The notes under the pieces were generated by a model that was given only the letters and a program-made list of their open reading frames with translations, did not search any database and had not been told where the DNA came from. Positions 33,055-43,229 of a stretch of 64,000 nt of DNA are shown here, in pieces (within the stretch, counting starts at the first letter, position 1; the number at the start of each line of letters is the position of its first letter). The stretch comes from Deinococcus hopiensis KR-140 (GTDB lineage: Bacteria > Deinococcota > Deinococci > Deinococcales > Deinococcaceae): positions 3,039,001-3,103,000 of the forward strand of contig NZ_FWWU01000009.1 in NCBI RefSeq assembly GCF_900176165.1, in the 5' to 3' direction. Position numbers and translations under genes: made by a program.

Positions 33055-33656
33055 AACTCGCCCCTGTAGCGCTCCACCAGTCCGTCCAGCGCCTCCCGCA
33101 GCAGGCTGGCCTCGGTTCGGCCCAGCGCGCCCGAGAGCTTGGCAAGGCGCTCAAGCTGGCTTTTGGGGTAGTAGTTGCTCTTGAGGACCATCTTGCTCTC
33201 CACGTAGATGCAGGCCCGGCCACGCCCCTCGCGCTTGGCCCGCAGCAAGGCCTCGTCCGCCGCCCGGTAGAGGTCATAGAAGCTGTGGGCGTGGGCCGGA
33301 CGCGCGGCCAAGCCAACGCTCAGACCCAGGGCGCGCGGCCAATGGGGATCGCGGTGGATGTGAAAGTGCTTGATGACCTCGTCGAAGAGGATCAGGGCTG
33401 TTTCCGGGCCAGTCTCGGGCAGGAGTGCCGCGTACTCATCGCCGCCCATCCGGCCAATGACGGTGCCGCTGGGCAGGCTGCCCGTGAGGAGGCGCTCCAC
33501 CACCCGGAGCACGCGGTCTCCCTCGGTGTGGCCCAGCGAGTCGTTGACAGCCTTGAAGTGATCGAGGTCCAGCACCGCCAGCGTCAGCGAGGCGTTGCCC
33601 AGTTTCTCGAACGCCTCCTCGAAAGCGGGCCGCAGCAGGATATGGGGACGGGGCAC
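33051..33656 (-). CDS. GGDEF domain protein with C-terminal ribbon-helix-helix-like tail
   Basis: A 201-residue soluble protein. Residues 1-155 are a GGDEF (diguanylate cyclase) domain: LDLDHFKAVNDSLGHTEGDR (29-48), RMGGDEYAALLP with GGDEY at 71-75, and LYRAADEALLRAKREGRGR (129-147). No RxxD inhibitory site precedes GGDEY. Residues 157-198 (VLKSNYYPKSQLERLAKLSG, then LGRTEASLLREALDGLVERY) look like a ribbon-helix-helix DNA-binding domain of the CopG type. GTG start with GGAGG 7 nt upstream. It is translationally coupled to the deaminase-Nudix-methyltransferase gene. Confidence 0.85.
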   Translation of the reverse strand: MPRPHILLRPAFEEAFEKLGNASLTLAVLDLDHFKAVNDSLGHTEGDRVLRVVERLLTGSLPSGTVIGRMGGDEYAALLPETGPETALILFDEVIKHFHIHRDPHWPRALGLSVGLAARPAHAHSFYDLYRAADEALLRAKREGRGRACIYVESKMVLKSNYYPKSQLERLAKLSGALGRTEASLLREALDGLVERYRGEL

Positions 33657-33715
33657 GGGAAACCTCCGAAAATCAGCGAGAAGTCAGTTCCGACATAACG
33701 TATGTTCCCTATACA

Positions 33716-33743
33716 TATATATGCTTCGAGTACATGTTGACAA
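33716..33743 (-). promoter_or_regulatory. AT-rich promoter of the GGDEF operon
   Basis: On the minus strand TTGTCA (33743-33738) is followed after 16 nt by TATATA (33721-33716), inside an unusually AT-rich pocket. A further imperfect palindrome (ACATA-ACG-TATGT, 33694-33706) lies between it and the GTG and could be an operator. Confidence 0.55.
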
Positions 33744-33812
33744 GTGCATAGGCGAAATTCGCGTGCCAGCGCACCTTGAGCGCCACACACTCAGATTCCC
33801 GGATCACAACAT

Positions 33813-33842
33813 TTGACATTTTGCTGAGGCCACGCCTAGTAT
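33813..33842 (+). promoter_or_regulatory. Promoter of groES-groEL
   Basis: TTGACA (33813-33818), 18-nt spacer, TAGTAT (33837-33842). No CIRCE/HrcA inverted repeat is visible nearby. Confidence 0.7.
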
Positions 33843-33917
33843 TCCGTCTGGAACGGCAAAAACCGCCGGAATGCCCGGCGGGCCGCCACATTCTCACTTC
33901 CACACCACAGGAGGATT

Positions 33918-34209
<292 letters not shown>

Positions 34210-34315
34210 GGTGTTAGGCGGTAGGTGCCAGTAGAACAAGGGCGCCTCAGCTCAAGCAAAACCCTTTGCTCCTAACGACTCCCTCAATTCTGATCCCCCT
34301 CCGAAGGAGAACATC

Positions 34316-35959
<1,644 letters not shown>

Positions 35960-36044
35960 GCCAGAGGCGATACTCGCGGGTAGAACGTGGCAAGAAAGGC
36001 GAAGGGCCGTCCCTGAGCCTGAAACCACCCCGCGGGACAAGAAG

Positions 36045-36083
36045 GGAAGCCGGAGCCATATGGCTCCGGCTTCCTTTCTTTTT
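36045..36083 (+). terminator. Terminator of groES-groEL
   Basis: A perfect 13-bp stem (36045-36057 with 36062-36074) with an ATAT loop is followed by TTTCTTTTTG. Confidence 0.9.
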
Positions 36084-36099
36084 GCCTATGCTGGCGGAT

Positions 36100-36621
36100 A
36101 TGTCTCCCCGCCTGTTGGTGTTCTCGGGTCTGCCCGGAACGGGCAAAAGTACGCTGGCGCGGCAACTGGCGGGTCACCTCCGGGCGGTGTACCTGCGGAT
36201 GGACAGTGTGGAGGCCGCCCTTCTCAACGCGGGACTTCCCGCCGTGAGTACCGAGGGCTACGCGGTGAGCTACGCGCTGGCCGAGGACCAGTTGCGGCCA
36301 GGGATGGAGGTGGTCGTGGACTGTGTAAACCCACTGGGAGTCACGCGGGGGGCGTGGGCAGATGTGGCTGGGCGAACCGGAGCACACCTCGTCAACCTCG
36401 AGGTGGTCTGTGTGGACTCGGCTGAGCATCAGCGGCGGGTGGAAACGCGGCGAGCCCAACCGGAAGATCATTCGGGACGGTGGTCTCCTCCCGACTGGCC
36501 ACAGGCGCAGCGCAGCGCGCAGGGGTATCAGGCATGGACCTCACCTCACCTGACGGTGGAAACGGGGCGAGGCACCCCGGAGGAGAACTTTGGAGCGCTG
36601 CTAAAGCTGCTCGGAGGGTAG
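36100..36621 (+). CDS. P-loop ATPase/kinase-like protein (Zeta-toxin/CPT-like)
   Basis: A 173-residue AAA/kinase-fold protein with the Walker A motif SGLPGTGKSTLARQLAG near residues 8-24, RMDSVEAALLNAG as the expected substrate helix, and EVVVDCVNPLGVTRGAWADV as Walker B region. It ends in a helical lid (RRVETRRAQP; DWPQAQRSAQGYQAW). Members phosphorylate small molecules or antibiotics; the substrate is unknown. The start at 36100 is preferred because a TATGCT box (36087-36092) ends 7 nt upstream; an ATG at 36088 is in the same frame. Confidence 0.75.
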   Translation: MSPRLLVFSGLPGTGKSTLARQLAGHLRAVYLRMDSVEAALLNAGLPAVSTEGYAVSYALAEDQLRPGMEVVVDCVNPLGVTRGAWADVAGRTGAHLVNLEVVCVDSAEHQRRVETRRAQPEDHSGRWSPPDWPQAQRSAQGYQAWTSPHLTVETGRGTPEENFGALLKLLGG

Positions 36622-36881
36622 GTCTCCTTCGCGGTCTCCGTGGACCTCACCCCGGGCACCCCGCTTTGCCACACCCACAGCCACGCGCACCACGAGTTCA
36701 GCGAGCAACAAGGCTGGTGCAACACCCAGCCGCTGCCCCACCACGCCGCCCAGCAGGGCCGGCAGGATCTCTGCCGCCTCCTGACGGCGAAAGGCGGACG
36801 ATGGCGCGGCCCGCCTCAGGGTACGCGTCATCCCGTACTCCAAGCGCAGCAGGGGGCGCACCCGGATCTCTCCGGGTGCAG

Positions 36882-37400
36882 TCAGGGCGTCAGCGCCAGC
36901 CACAGGTGATGCTCGGCCACCGGGCGGCCGTTGATCCGCAGTGCATCAGGTTGCGTGCCCCAGAGCTGAAACCCGTGGCGCCCGTACAAGCTCAGGGCGG
37001 CCCCCTGCGTTTCCATGACGCCAAGGTGCAGGGAAGTGACGCCTTTCCAACTGCGCACCTGCGCCAGCCCGGCCCGGAGCAGGGCGTCTCCACAACCCTG
37101 GCCCCGCTCAGCGGGCAGGACCGACACCCCAAAGACGTTGGCGCGGTGGGTCAGCGCGGGCCGCTCCTCTCGCGCCACGGTGAGGAGACCGACAAGTTTT
37201 CCGGCCAGGAACGCGCCGAAGGTCACGCTGACCGGACCAGGGGCCAGTCGTGCCACCACCTCTTCCAGAGGCCGCATCTCGAACTCGGCGGCAGTGGTGC
37301 TAAAGGCGAGGGGATCGGTCCTCAGGGCGGTCAGGCGGACCTCACGGTAAGCGGGGGCATCGGCGGGGGTCAGCACGCGGACCTGGGGAAGGTCAGGCAT
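36882..37400 (-). CDS. GNAT family N-acetyltransferase
   Basis: A 172-residue acetyltransferase of the GNAT fold. Motif C is at the N-terminus (VRVLTPADAPAYREVRLTAL), motif A is VFGVSVLPAERGQGCGDALL (acetyl-CoA pyrophosphate loop) and motif B is LSLYGRHGFQLWGTQ. The substrate is unknown. Its ATG lies inside the end of the carbon-nitrogen hydrolase gene (8-nt overlap), so the two are co-translated. The 260 nt between this gene and the P-loop gene hold nothing I recognise. Confidence 0.88.
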   Translation of the reverse strand: MPDLPQVRVLTPADAPAYREVRLTALRTDPLAFSTTAAEFEMRPLEEVVARLAPGPVSVTFGAFLAGKLVGLLTVAREERPALTHRANVFGVSVLPAERGQGCGDALLRAGLAQVRSWKGVTSLHLGVMETQGAALSLYGRHGFQLWGTQPDALRINGRPVAEHHLWLALTP

Positions 37401-38316
37401 GGACGCCTCCCGCCAGTGGCACCACCTCGGCGGGCGTCACCCGCTCCTGCCCGGCGTGGCGGTCCCGCCAGTTGAGCACGTGGCCGTCCGCCCGCACCTG
37501 GCGGATCAGCGTCAGGTCCAGGTCCTGAATCAGCCATCCGGGGGTATTCCACTCGCCCTGGGCCACCACGCCCGTGTCGGGCAGGCCATTGTCGGCGGGC
37601 GCATAGACCCCAGCCTGGCCCACGGCCTGCTCGACGGCGTAGGTCCAACTGGCATCGGCGAGCAGGGGCGCGTGGACGGCGTATAGCTGGTTTTCCAGGG
37701 CCCGGGCCATACTGCCCACCTTCACGCGTGTGTACCCGGCCCTCGCGCCGGTAAAGGAAGGCACAAGCAGCAGCTCAGCTCCGCCCTCGGCGAGCGCGCG
37801 GGCCAGATGGGGAAACTCCGAGTCGTAGCAGATGGCGACGCCGAAGCGCAGCCCCCCGCTCAGCTCGAACACGCGCAGGCCCGCGCCGGGTGAGACGGAC
37901 CATTCCTCGTCCTCGAAGCGGGTCATCAGCAGCTTGTCCTGGTGACCCCGCGTCCCGCCCGGGCCAAAGACATAGGCGCGGTTGACGAACTCGTCGCCGT
38001 GGAGGACGGGCAGACTCCCCGCAACGAGGGTGACGCCGTGCGTGCGCGCAAGCCGGGCGTGCAGGGCCAGGAACTCCGGCAGGAACGCCTGAAGCGCGGG
38101 GCGCATGGGCACGATGTCGTGGTGCAGTTCGGGAGGCAGCAGGCCGATGAGTTCCAGCGCCGCGTATTCGGGAAACACGAGCAGCTGTGCCCCCTGCCCC
38201 ACGGCCTCCGCCACCCAGGCCGTGACCTTGGCCTCATAGGCGGCCCAGTCGGCGTGAAGGTCCACCGGGTACGCAGCGGCGGCGATCCGAACGGTGTGGG
38301 GCGGGGTGGGGGTCAT
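37393..38316 (-). CDS. Carbon-nitrogen hydrolase (nitrilase superfamily)
   Basis: A 307-residue nitrilase-superfamily enzyme with the catalytic triad in order: Glu in LLVFPEYAALE, Lys in GHQDKLLMTRFE and Cys in GVAICYDSEFPHLA. It hydrolyses an amide or nitrile bond in an unknown small molecule. No signal peptide. The ATG at 38316 is supported by a TACACT box 6 nt upstream. It is divergent from the alkaline-phosphatase-superfamily gene. Confidence 0.92.
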   Translation of the reverse strand: MTPTPPHTVRIAAAAYPVDLHADWAAYEAKVTAWVAEAVGQGAQLLVFPEYAALELIGLLPPELHHDIVPMRPALQAFLPEFLALHARLARTHGVTLVAGSLPVLHGDEFVNRAYVFGPGGTRGHQDKLLMTRFEDEEWSVSPGAGLRVFELSGGLRFGVAICYDSEFPHLARALAEGGAELLLVPSFTGARAGYTRVKVGSMARALENQLYAVHAPLLADASWTYAVEQAVGQAGVYAPADNGLPDTGVVAQGEWNTPGWLIQDLDLTLIRQVRADGHVLNWRDRHAGQERVTPAEVVPLAGGVHA

Positions 38317-38322
38317 GCGGCA

Positions 38323-38328
38323 AGTGTA
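38323..38328 (-). promoter_or_regulatory. -10 box of the hydrolase-GNAT operon
   Basis: TACACT on the minus strand, 6 nt before the ATG at 38316. Confidence 0.45.
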
Positions 38329-38393
38329 GCGGGGAGGCAGGGAGAGCGCGCCGGCCATTTGCACGGGGCCCTCCACCACCGGCTTCCAGCCCC

Positions 38394-38399
38394 TAGACT
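38394..38399 (+). promoter_or_regulatory. -10 box of the phosphatase-superfamily gene
   Basis: TAGACT, 7 nt before the ATG at 38407; no Shine-Dalgarno. Confidence 0.45.
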
Positions 38400-38406
38400 G
38401 CTCCCC

Positions 38407-39282
38407 ATGACCGGACTCGTGTGGCTGGCGCTCGACGGCATTGGCCATCCGGCAGACGCACCCGGGGGCTCGGTGTGGGAAGCGGACCTGCCCGTCCTGC
38501 GCCCATTGGTGGAGGCGGGGCAGGCGCTGGACACCACCCTGGGGATGCCGGGGACGCCGCAGTCGGGCACGGGACAGGCCTGCTGGCTGACCGGGCAGGA
38601 CGCGGTGCGCGTCATGGGCGAACACTTCGGTCCGTACCCGGGTCCCACGCTGCAACGCCTGCTGCGGGCCGAGAGTCTGCCCGTTCGGCTGACCCAGGCC
38701 GGGGGCCGGGCGGCGCTCGCCAACCTCTACCCCCCGGCCTACTTCGAGGCCCAGGCGCGGCGGCCCCGCAGGGGATGCTTTCCCTTCTCGTTTCTGGCGG
38801 CCGGCCTGCCCCTCAATCCCCCGGAGGTGCCGCCCATCCCCGCCACCCTGGGTCTGGGCCACGCCGGGCCGTGGCCGGAGGTCCGTCCGGCGGCGGACAT
38901 TGCGAGGCTGGGAAAGGCGCTCGCGGAGGCTGCGCAGCACCATGACCTGATCGTGTGCGACCTGTGGTTTGGAGATCACCTCGGCCACCTGGGGCAAGAC
39001 CCCACTCCGCCCGATGTGCTGCGGGCGGGCCGCGCCTACCTGGAGAGGGTGGACGCGCTGCTGCTCGGGCTGATGGAGGCGGGCGCGAAGGTGGCGCTGA
39101 CAAGCGACCACGGCAACCTGGAAAACCTACGCGTGAAGGCGCACACCGCCGCGCGGGTCCCCTTCGCGGGACAGGCGATGGGCCTGACCGACGCTACAGA
39201 TGTGGTGCAGGGCGGACGGGCCCTGAGGTCAGCCCTTTGTCTGCCGCTGGAAGCCGACAGCGACGCCAAACGTGAGGACTGA
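38407..39282 (+). CDS. Alkaline phosphatase/phosphoglycerate-mutase-like metalloenzyme
   Basis: A 291-residue member of the alkaline phosphatase superfamily. The first metal aspartate is in LVWLALDGIGHPA; the likely nucleophile Ser/Thr is in GTPQSGTGQACWLTG; metal residues recur in LIVCDLWFGDHLGHLG and in VALTSDHGNLEN near the end. The order resembles iPGM/phosphopentomutase relatives, but it is shorter than either. The substrate is unknown. It is followed by the DnaA-box cluster. Confidence 0.75.
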   Translation: MTGLVWLALDGIGHPADAPGGSVWEADLPVLRPLVEAGQALDTTLGMPGTPQSGTGQACWLTGQDAVRVMGEHFGPYPGPTLQRLLRAESLPVRLTQAGGRAALANLYPPAYFEAQARRPRRGCFPFSFLAAGLPLNPPEVPPIPATLGLGHAGPWPEVRPAADIARLGKALAEAAQHHDLIVCDLWFGDHLGHLGQDPTPPDVLRAGRAYLERVDALLLGLMEAGAKVALTSDHGNLENLRVKAHTAARVPFAGQAMGLTDATDVVQGGRALRSALCLPLEADSDAKRED

Positions 39283-39300
39283 CAGGATTGACCGCCTAAG

Positions 39301-39469
39301 TTATCCACAAAGTTTTCCACAGGGGCTGTGGATAAGTGCAGGACGGCTCCGGACTTTTCCAGAAACGTTCCCGTGCGTTTGTTCGTGCTGAACGGCCTTT
39401 CATGGGCCTACACGCACCAGGAAGGACCGCCCCGAAGTTATCCACACCCCCGCGTTTCACTGTGGATAA
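39301..39469. other. Cluster of five DnaA boxes
   Basis: Perfect TTATCCACA occurs at 39301-39309 and 39438-39446, its complement TGTGGATAA at 39327-39335 and 39461-39469, and the one-mismatch box TTTTCCACA at 39313-39321. The last box lies within the 3' end of trpF. The sequence between is not notably AT-rich and neither dnaA nor dnaN is adjacent, so a DnaA-titration or regulatory site is likelier than an origin. Confidence 0.75.
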
Positions 39470-40089
39470 CTCTGTTTTTCCGCGCCCTGCGCAGCCTGAA
39501 CAAACGCCCGCACCTGCTCCACATCCTTGACGCCCGGCTGGCATTCCAGGCGGCTCACGGCGTCCACCCCGGCCGGGCGCAGCACCCGGATCGCCTCCGC
39601 AACATTTAAGGGCCCCAACCCGCCCGCCAGCCATGCCCTGGGAGGAAAGGCTTCTCGCAAGCTGTCCCAGTCGAGGGGCAGACCCCCACCAGGCTCGGGC
39701 GCATCGAGCATGGGCGTGACCCCGGGCAGGGCGAGCGCCTCCAGCGCTTCCTCGCGGCCCAGATCCCCTGGGCGCAGAACACGCAGAACGGGATGATAGC
39801 GGGCCACCTCCCTCACGTAAAGGCTTGACACTGGCCCGTGAAGCTGCACGGCGCTTACGCGTGCGGCCTCCGAGAGCCGCAGCACCTCGCCCAACCCCTG
39901 GTTCAGGAACACGCCCACCCGGGCCACGGCTGGCCCCACCGCCAGCCCAGCTTCGCGGGCCACCGCCGCTGAGACGAGACGCTTGCTGATCGGCGCGAAG
40001 ATAAAGCCCAGGGCGTCCGCGCCCGCCTCGGCGCTCAGCACGGCGTCGTGAACGGACGTGGTGCCGCAGACCTTGACGCGCACGGTCAT
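39457..40089 (-). CDS. trpF: Phosphoribosylanthranilate isomerase
   Basis: A 210-residue TIM-barrel enzyme of tryptophan synthesis. The conserved catalytic cysteine is in VRVKVCGTTSVHDA and the general acid aspartate region is PMLDAPEPGGGLPLDWDSL; WLAGGLGPLNVAEAI and GVDAVSRLECQPGVKD bind phosphate. In typical TrpF the last motif reads DvsSgvE; here it is DAVSRLE. No other trp gene is nearby, so it is an isolated pathway gene. Its ATG overlaps the stop of the upstream small gene (ATGA). Confidence 0.93.
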   Translation of the reverse strand: MTVRVKVCGTTSVHDAVLSAEAGADALGFIFAPISKRLVSAAVAREAGLAVGPAVARVGVFLNQGLGEVLRLSEAARVSAVQLHGPVSSLYVREVARYHPVLRVLRPGDLGREEALEALALPGVTPMLDAPEPGGGLPLDWDSLREAFPPRAWLAGGLGPLNVAEAIRVLRPAGVDAVSRLECQPGVKDVEQVRAFVQAAQGAEKQSYPQ

Positions 40090-40343
40090 GGGCGGCCTTC
40101 GGACAGGCGGGCTTCGAGTTCGCCCACCCGGGCCTCGAGCTCACGGGTGCGGCGCAGCAGGGCCAGAAACAGCAGGGCGTAGTGGTCATAGAGTTTTGGG
40201 CGCTCCATCCGCAGTTCACCCGCCATCCACTCCGTGAGGAGACGCTCGGCTTCCCGCAGCACCTCGTCGTCGGGCACGTCGCGGTAGGACCGTTCGCCCA
40301 GAATGGCGCGGGCGAAGTTGAGTTCGCGGTCAGGATCGGGCAT
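40086..40343 (-). CDS. Small hypothetical protein, coiled-coil C-terminus
   Basis: An 85-residue acidic cytoplasmic protein (MPDPDRELNFARAILGERSY; LLFLALLRRTRELEARVGEL). The C-terminal 30 residues form a likely coiled coil. No known domain. It precedes trpF with a 4-nt overlap. The start could also be the GTG at 40349. Confidence 0.65.
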   Translation of the reverse strand: MPDPDRELNFARAILGERSYRDVPDDEVLREAERLLTEWMAGELRMERPKLYDHYALLFLALLRRTRELEARVGELEARLSEGRP

Positions 40344-40462
40344 GGGCACATTGTAGGAAGGGATGGGCCGTCCGCTTTCGGCCGTCAGCGGTCAGTTGCC
40401 CGTTCTGCCGCTGGGCCAAACAGCCGATGTGGGCCGGGAGGGGGTGTGGCAGGCTGGCGGGC

Positions 40463-41734
40463 ATGTCCCCTGCGTCTCCCCCTCGCCGCGAGACGGCGCT
40501 GCACCTGCTGTTTCTGCACCCGGATGGTGAGCGGGTGGCGCTGCATTCGGTTTCCGTGACCACCATGACCTATTACGGCGAGCACGTGCCAAACGCGGCT
40601 CCGGCCCACCTGCGCGCACGCCTCCTGCGGCGGCTGCACTTCCGGGGGCTGGGTGAGGAAGGCGGAGTGCGGCGGGCCGAATCGGTCTGGCACCTGCACA
40701 CCGATGAGCTGGACCGCCTGGAATGGCGCGCGGCCTGGGACCTGACCGAAGTGCAACGGACATGGGTGGAGGCGGCCCGGACGCCCGCCACGCCCCGCCG
40801 TGCTCCCTGGATGCGCGCGGAGTGGCACACGCAGGCGCTGGCCTGGCTGGACGCTGAGCTCGCGGCGCAGGGGCTCGTGCGCCGGGGCGGGCCGGTAACG
40901 CTCAAACACTGGCAGATCAGCCTGCTGTGGCGGGTGGAGACGGACGGCGGCACACGGGTGTACCTCAAGGCGGTCCCCGACTTCTTTCGGCGCGAGGTGG
41001 CCATCACGCCCAAGCTGGCCTGCGCGCTGCCCAGCTCGGCTCCACCCGTGCTGGCGGCGGATGAGGCGCGCGGCCTTCTGCTGATGGGCGACGCGGGGGA
41101 AGGCCAGGACGCGCCGGATCTCCCCACCTTGATGCAGCATCTGGCCTGGCTGCAGCGGGAGAGTGTGGCGCTGCTCCCGGACCTGCCCCTGCCCGATCAC
41201 GGCCCGGAGTACGTCCTCTCGCGGCTGGACGCCCTCTTCTCGGCCGCTGCGCTGCTCGTGGGCGAGGAGGGCGGACTGAGCGCGGACGAGGCAGCGGCCC
41301 TGCGTGCCAGGCGGCCCAAGCTGGAGGCGGCGCTGGCGCGGCTGGCGACCAGCCCACTGCCCCGCACCCTGGGACACGGGGACCTGCACGGCGGCAATGT
41401 GGTAGCGCGGGGGGAGAGCTTTACCTTCCTCGACTGGTCCGACGTGAGCCGCACGCACCCCTTTCTGGACGCGGACGCCGCTTACTTCCTGCCGTATGAC
41501 GCCGCGCCTGCTGGCGGCCGAAAGGTGGTCGAGGAAGCCCACGACGCTTACCTCGATGCCTGGGCCGACTTCGCGCCCCTGTCTGAACTCCGCGCCCTCC
41601 ACGCCGACGCCTTGCGCGTGGCAGAGCTGTACCGGGCGCTGGGATATGTGGACGGTATCCAGCCGCACGTGGAGGATCCGGCAGAGTGGCGCGGGGCCCA
41701 CCTCCCGCATTTGCGGAAGTTGCTGAAGGACTAG
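40463..41734 (+). CDS. Aminoglycoside phosphotransferase-like kinase (APH family)
   Basis: A 423-residue protein whose C-terminal two thirds form an APH/choline-kinase fold: a lysine in TRVYLKAVPDFF (ATP-binding lobe), the catalytic loop LGHGDLHGGNVVA near residue 310 and the metal-binding aspartate in FLDWSDVSRTHPF. The N-terminal 130 residues have strands and a short basic stretch and are not assigned. The substrate cannot be inferred; antibiotic modification is only one possibility. The ATG at 40463 is chosen from composition. Confidence 0.8.
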   Translation: MSPASPPRRETALHLLFLHPDGERVALHSVSVTTMTYYGEHVPNAAPAHLRARLLRRLHFRGLGEEGGVRRAESVWHLHTDELDRLEWRAAWDLTEVQRTWVEAARTPATPRRAPWMRAEWHTQALAWLDAELAAQGLVRRGGPVTLKHWQISLLWRVETDGGTRVYLKAVPDFFRREVAITPKLACALPSSAPPVLAADEARGLLLMGDAGEGQDAPDLPTLMQHLAWLQRESVALLPDLPLPDHGPEYVLSRLDALFSAAALLVGEEGGLSADEAAALRARRPKLEAALARLATSPLPRTLGHGDLHGGNVVARGESFTFLDWSDVSRTHPFLDADAAYFLPYDAAPAGGRKVVEEAHDAYLDAWADFAPLSELRALHADALRVAELYRALGYVDGIQPHVEDPAEWRGAHLPHLRKLLKD

Positions 41735-41800
41735 AGCAGGTGCCAAAGTGCGCACTTCTTTTTGACTGAGCCTGGCGAGCCTGAATGCGCGTGGGAGAGC
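41732..41800 (+). repeat. Dispersed repeat, copy B
   Basis: Begins with TAGAGCAGGTGCCAAAGTGC at the stop codon of the upstream kinase gene and contains CTTTTTGACTGAGCCTGG and TGAATGCGCGTGGG. It is similar to copy A at 20323-20390 in the same orientation. Confidence 0.65.
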
Positions 41801-41852
41801 ATGGCGCTGTGAGGGCTGCCCTTCCACCCGCGGCGCCATTCTCCGCCATGCG

Positions 41853-42941
41853 CTAGGCCCCTCCCGGCACCCCCGCCTCCGCGAAGGTGCGCATCTCCCG
41901 CAGGGTGGCGGCCGCTGACAGCAGCAGCGGGGCCGCCAGCACGCCGCCCGTGCCCTCCCCCAGGCGCAGGCCCAGGCAGAACATCGGTTTTAGCTCCAGG
42001 TGCGCGAGCTGCGCCGCGTGCCCCACCTCGGCGCACTCGCCCGCTGGAAACAGGAAGTCGCGCAGGGCCGGAACGAGCGCCACGCCCACCAGGGCCGCCG
42101 AACCCTCCACGAAACCGTCGAGAATCACGGCGCGGCGCGAGGCGGCGGCCTGAAACATCATGCCCAGCATCGCGGCGATCTCGAAGCCGCCGAGGTCCGC
42201 CAGCACGCCGAGTGGATCGGCACGACCACTGCCCTCCCGCTCCAGCGCCTGCCGCACCGCGTCCACCTTGCGGAGCAGCGTGGCGTCATCCACGCCCGTG
42301 CCCCGGCCTGTGACCCGTGTGGGGTCCAGCTCCAGCAGCCGGGCGGTCAGGGCGGCGGCGGGCGTGGTGTTGCCGATTCCCATCTCGCCGGGGATCAGCA
42401 GGTCCGCGCCTTCCTCGATGGCTCTGCGGGCGAGGGCAGCCCCCGCCAGCACCGACGCTCCGGCCTCCTCCTGCGTCATGGCGGGTTCGGAGCGCAGGTC
42501 CCGGGTGCCCCGGCGCACCGACGCGCGGAAGAGGGCGGGGTGTTCGGGCAGATCGGCATTGACCCCCGCGTCCATCACGTACACCCGCGCTCCCACCGTG
42601 CGGGCGATGGCATTCACGGCCGCTCCACCAGGCCCGGCGGGCGTATCGGCCAGGAAGTTCGCCACCATCGCCGGGGTGACCTCGGGCGGATAGGCGCTCA
42701 CGCCGCCCGCCGCGACGCCGTGGTCACCTGCCGCCACGAGGACCGCCACCCCCTGAGGATGGGGCTGCTCGGTGCCGAAGACTCCGGCGAGGCGCACCGC
42801 CAGGTCCTCCAGGTCCCCCAGCGCTCCAGCGGGCTTGGTCAGCTGGGCCTGCCGCTCGCGGGCGGCGCGCATGGCGGATCCGTCGGCGGGCTTGATGGCG
42901 GCGATCAGGGCGGCGAGCTCAGGGTGGAGCGAAGTGGACAT
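41853..42941 (-). CDS. cobT: Nicotinate-nucleotide--dimethylbenzimidazole phosphoribosyltransferase
   Basis: A 362-residue CobT, making alpha-ribazole phosphate for the lower ligand of B12. Recognisable blocks: RQAQLTKPAGALGDLEDLAV, VLVAAGDHGVAAGGVSAYP, the catalytic glutamate region LIPGEMGIGNTTPAAA, RGTGVDD and GVVLAAPLLLSA-type end (TGGVLAAPLLLSAAATL). Length is normal. It is the last gene of the minus-strand B12 operon, separated from cobU by 288 nt. A GGAG Shine-Dalgarno precedes the ATG at 42941. Confidence 0.96.
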   Translation of the reverse strand: MSTSLHPELAALIAAIKPADGSAMRAARERQAQLTKPAGALGDLEDLAVRLAGVFGTEQPHPQGVAVLVAAGDHGVAAGGVSAYPPEVTPAMVANFLADTPAGPGGAAVNAIARTVGARVYVMDAGVNADLPEHPALFRASVRRGTRDLRSEPAMTQEEAGASVLAGAALARRAIEEGADLLIPGEMGIGNTTPAAALTARLLELDPTRVTGRGTGVDDATLLRKVDAVRQALEREGSGRADPLGVLADLGGFEIAAMLGMMFQAAASRRAVILDGFVEGSAALVGVALVPALRDFLFPAGECAEVGHAAQLAHLELKPMFCLGLRLGEGTGGVLAAPLLLSAAATLREMRTFAEAGVPGGA

Positions 42942-43084
42942 GGGGACTCCTGGGAAGGGGTGAAACATTGGGGATGAGGCGAAAGGAGGGTACACGCGCC
43001 CAGGACCAGGGCGCAGGCGGACGAGCAGGTGGCGGGCGGCGTATATGTGATCGCCCGCCTCAGCCCTCAGGATGGCGGCGAGGG

Positions 43085-43200
43085 CCCACAGACGGACCGG
43101 GGCGTTCAGGCCAAGTGCCCCGCCAGCAACGGGGAAAAGCCTCCCACCGCTGCCCGGAGGCCCGACGAACAGGCCCGGGGAGAGGGCAGAACAAGGGCTC
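43085..43200 (-). ncRNA. Possible degenerate cobalamin-riboswitch-like element
   Basis: In the 288-nt cobU-cobT gap the minus strand contains GGTGGGAGGC, then CCCCGTTGCTGGCGGGG and GGCCTGAACGCCCC, in an order loosely like the B12 aptamer core. The GGGAA motif is missing and the paired regions are weak. The rest of the gap holds no gene. Confidence 0.2.
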
Positions 43201-43229
43201 CACAGCTTCCCGTTGCCCTGTCCCCACCC

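Noticed and set aside
36622..36881. A 100-codon minus-strand frame between the P-loop gene and the GNAT gene
   Set aside because: It overlaps the end of the P-loop gene, lacks recognisable motifs and has no start signal.
39301..39469. The DnaA-box cluster as the chromosomal origin
   Set aside because: No AT-rich unwinding region and no dnaA/dnaN neighbours; a titration or regulatory site fits better without further data.
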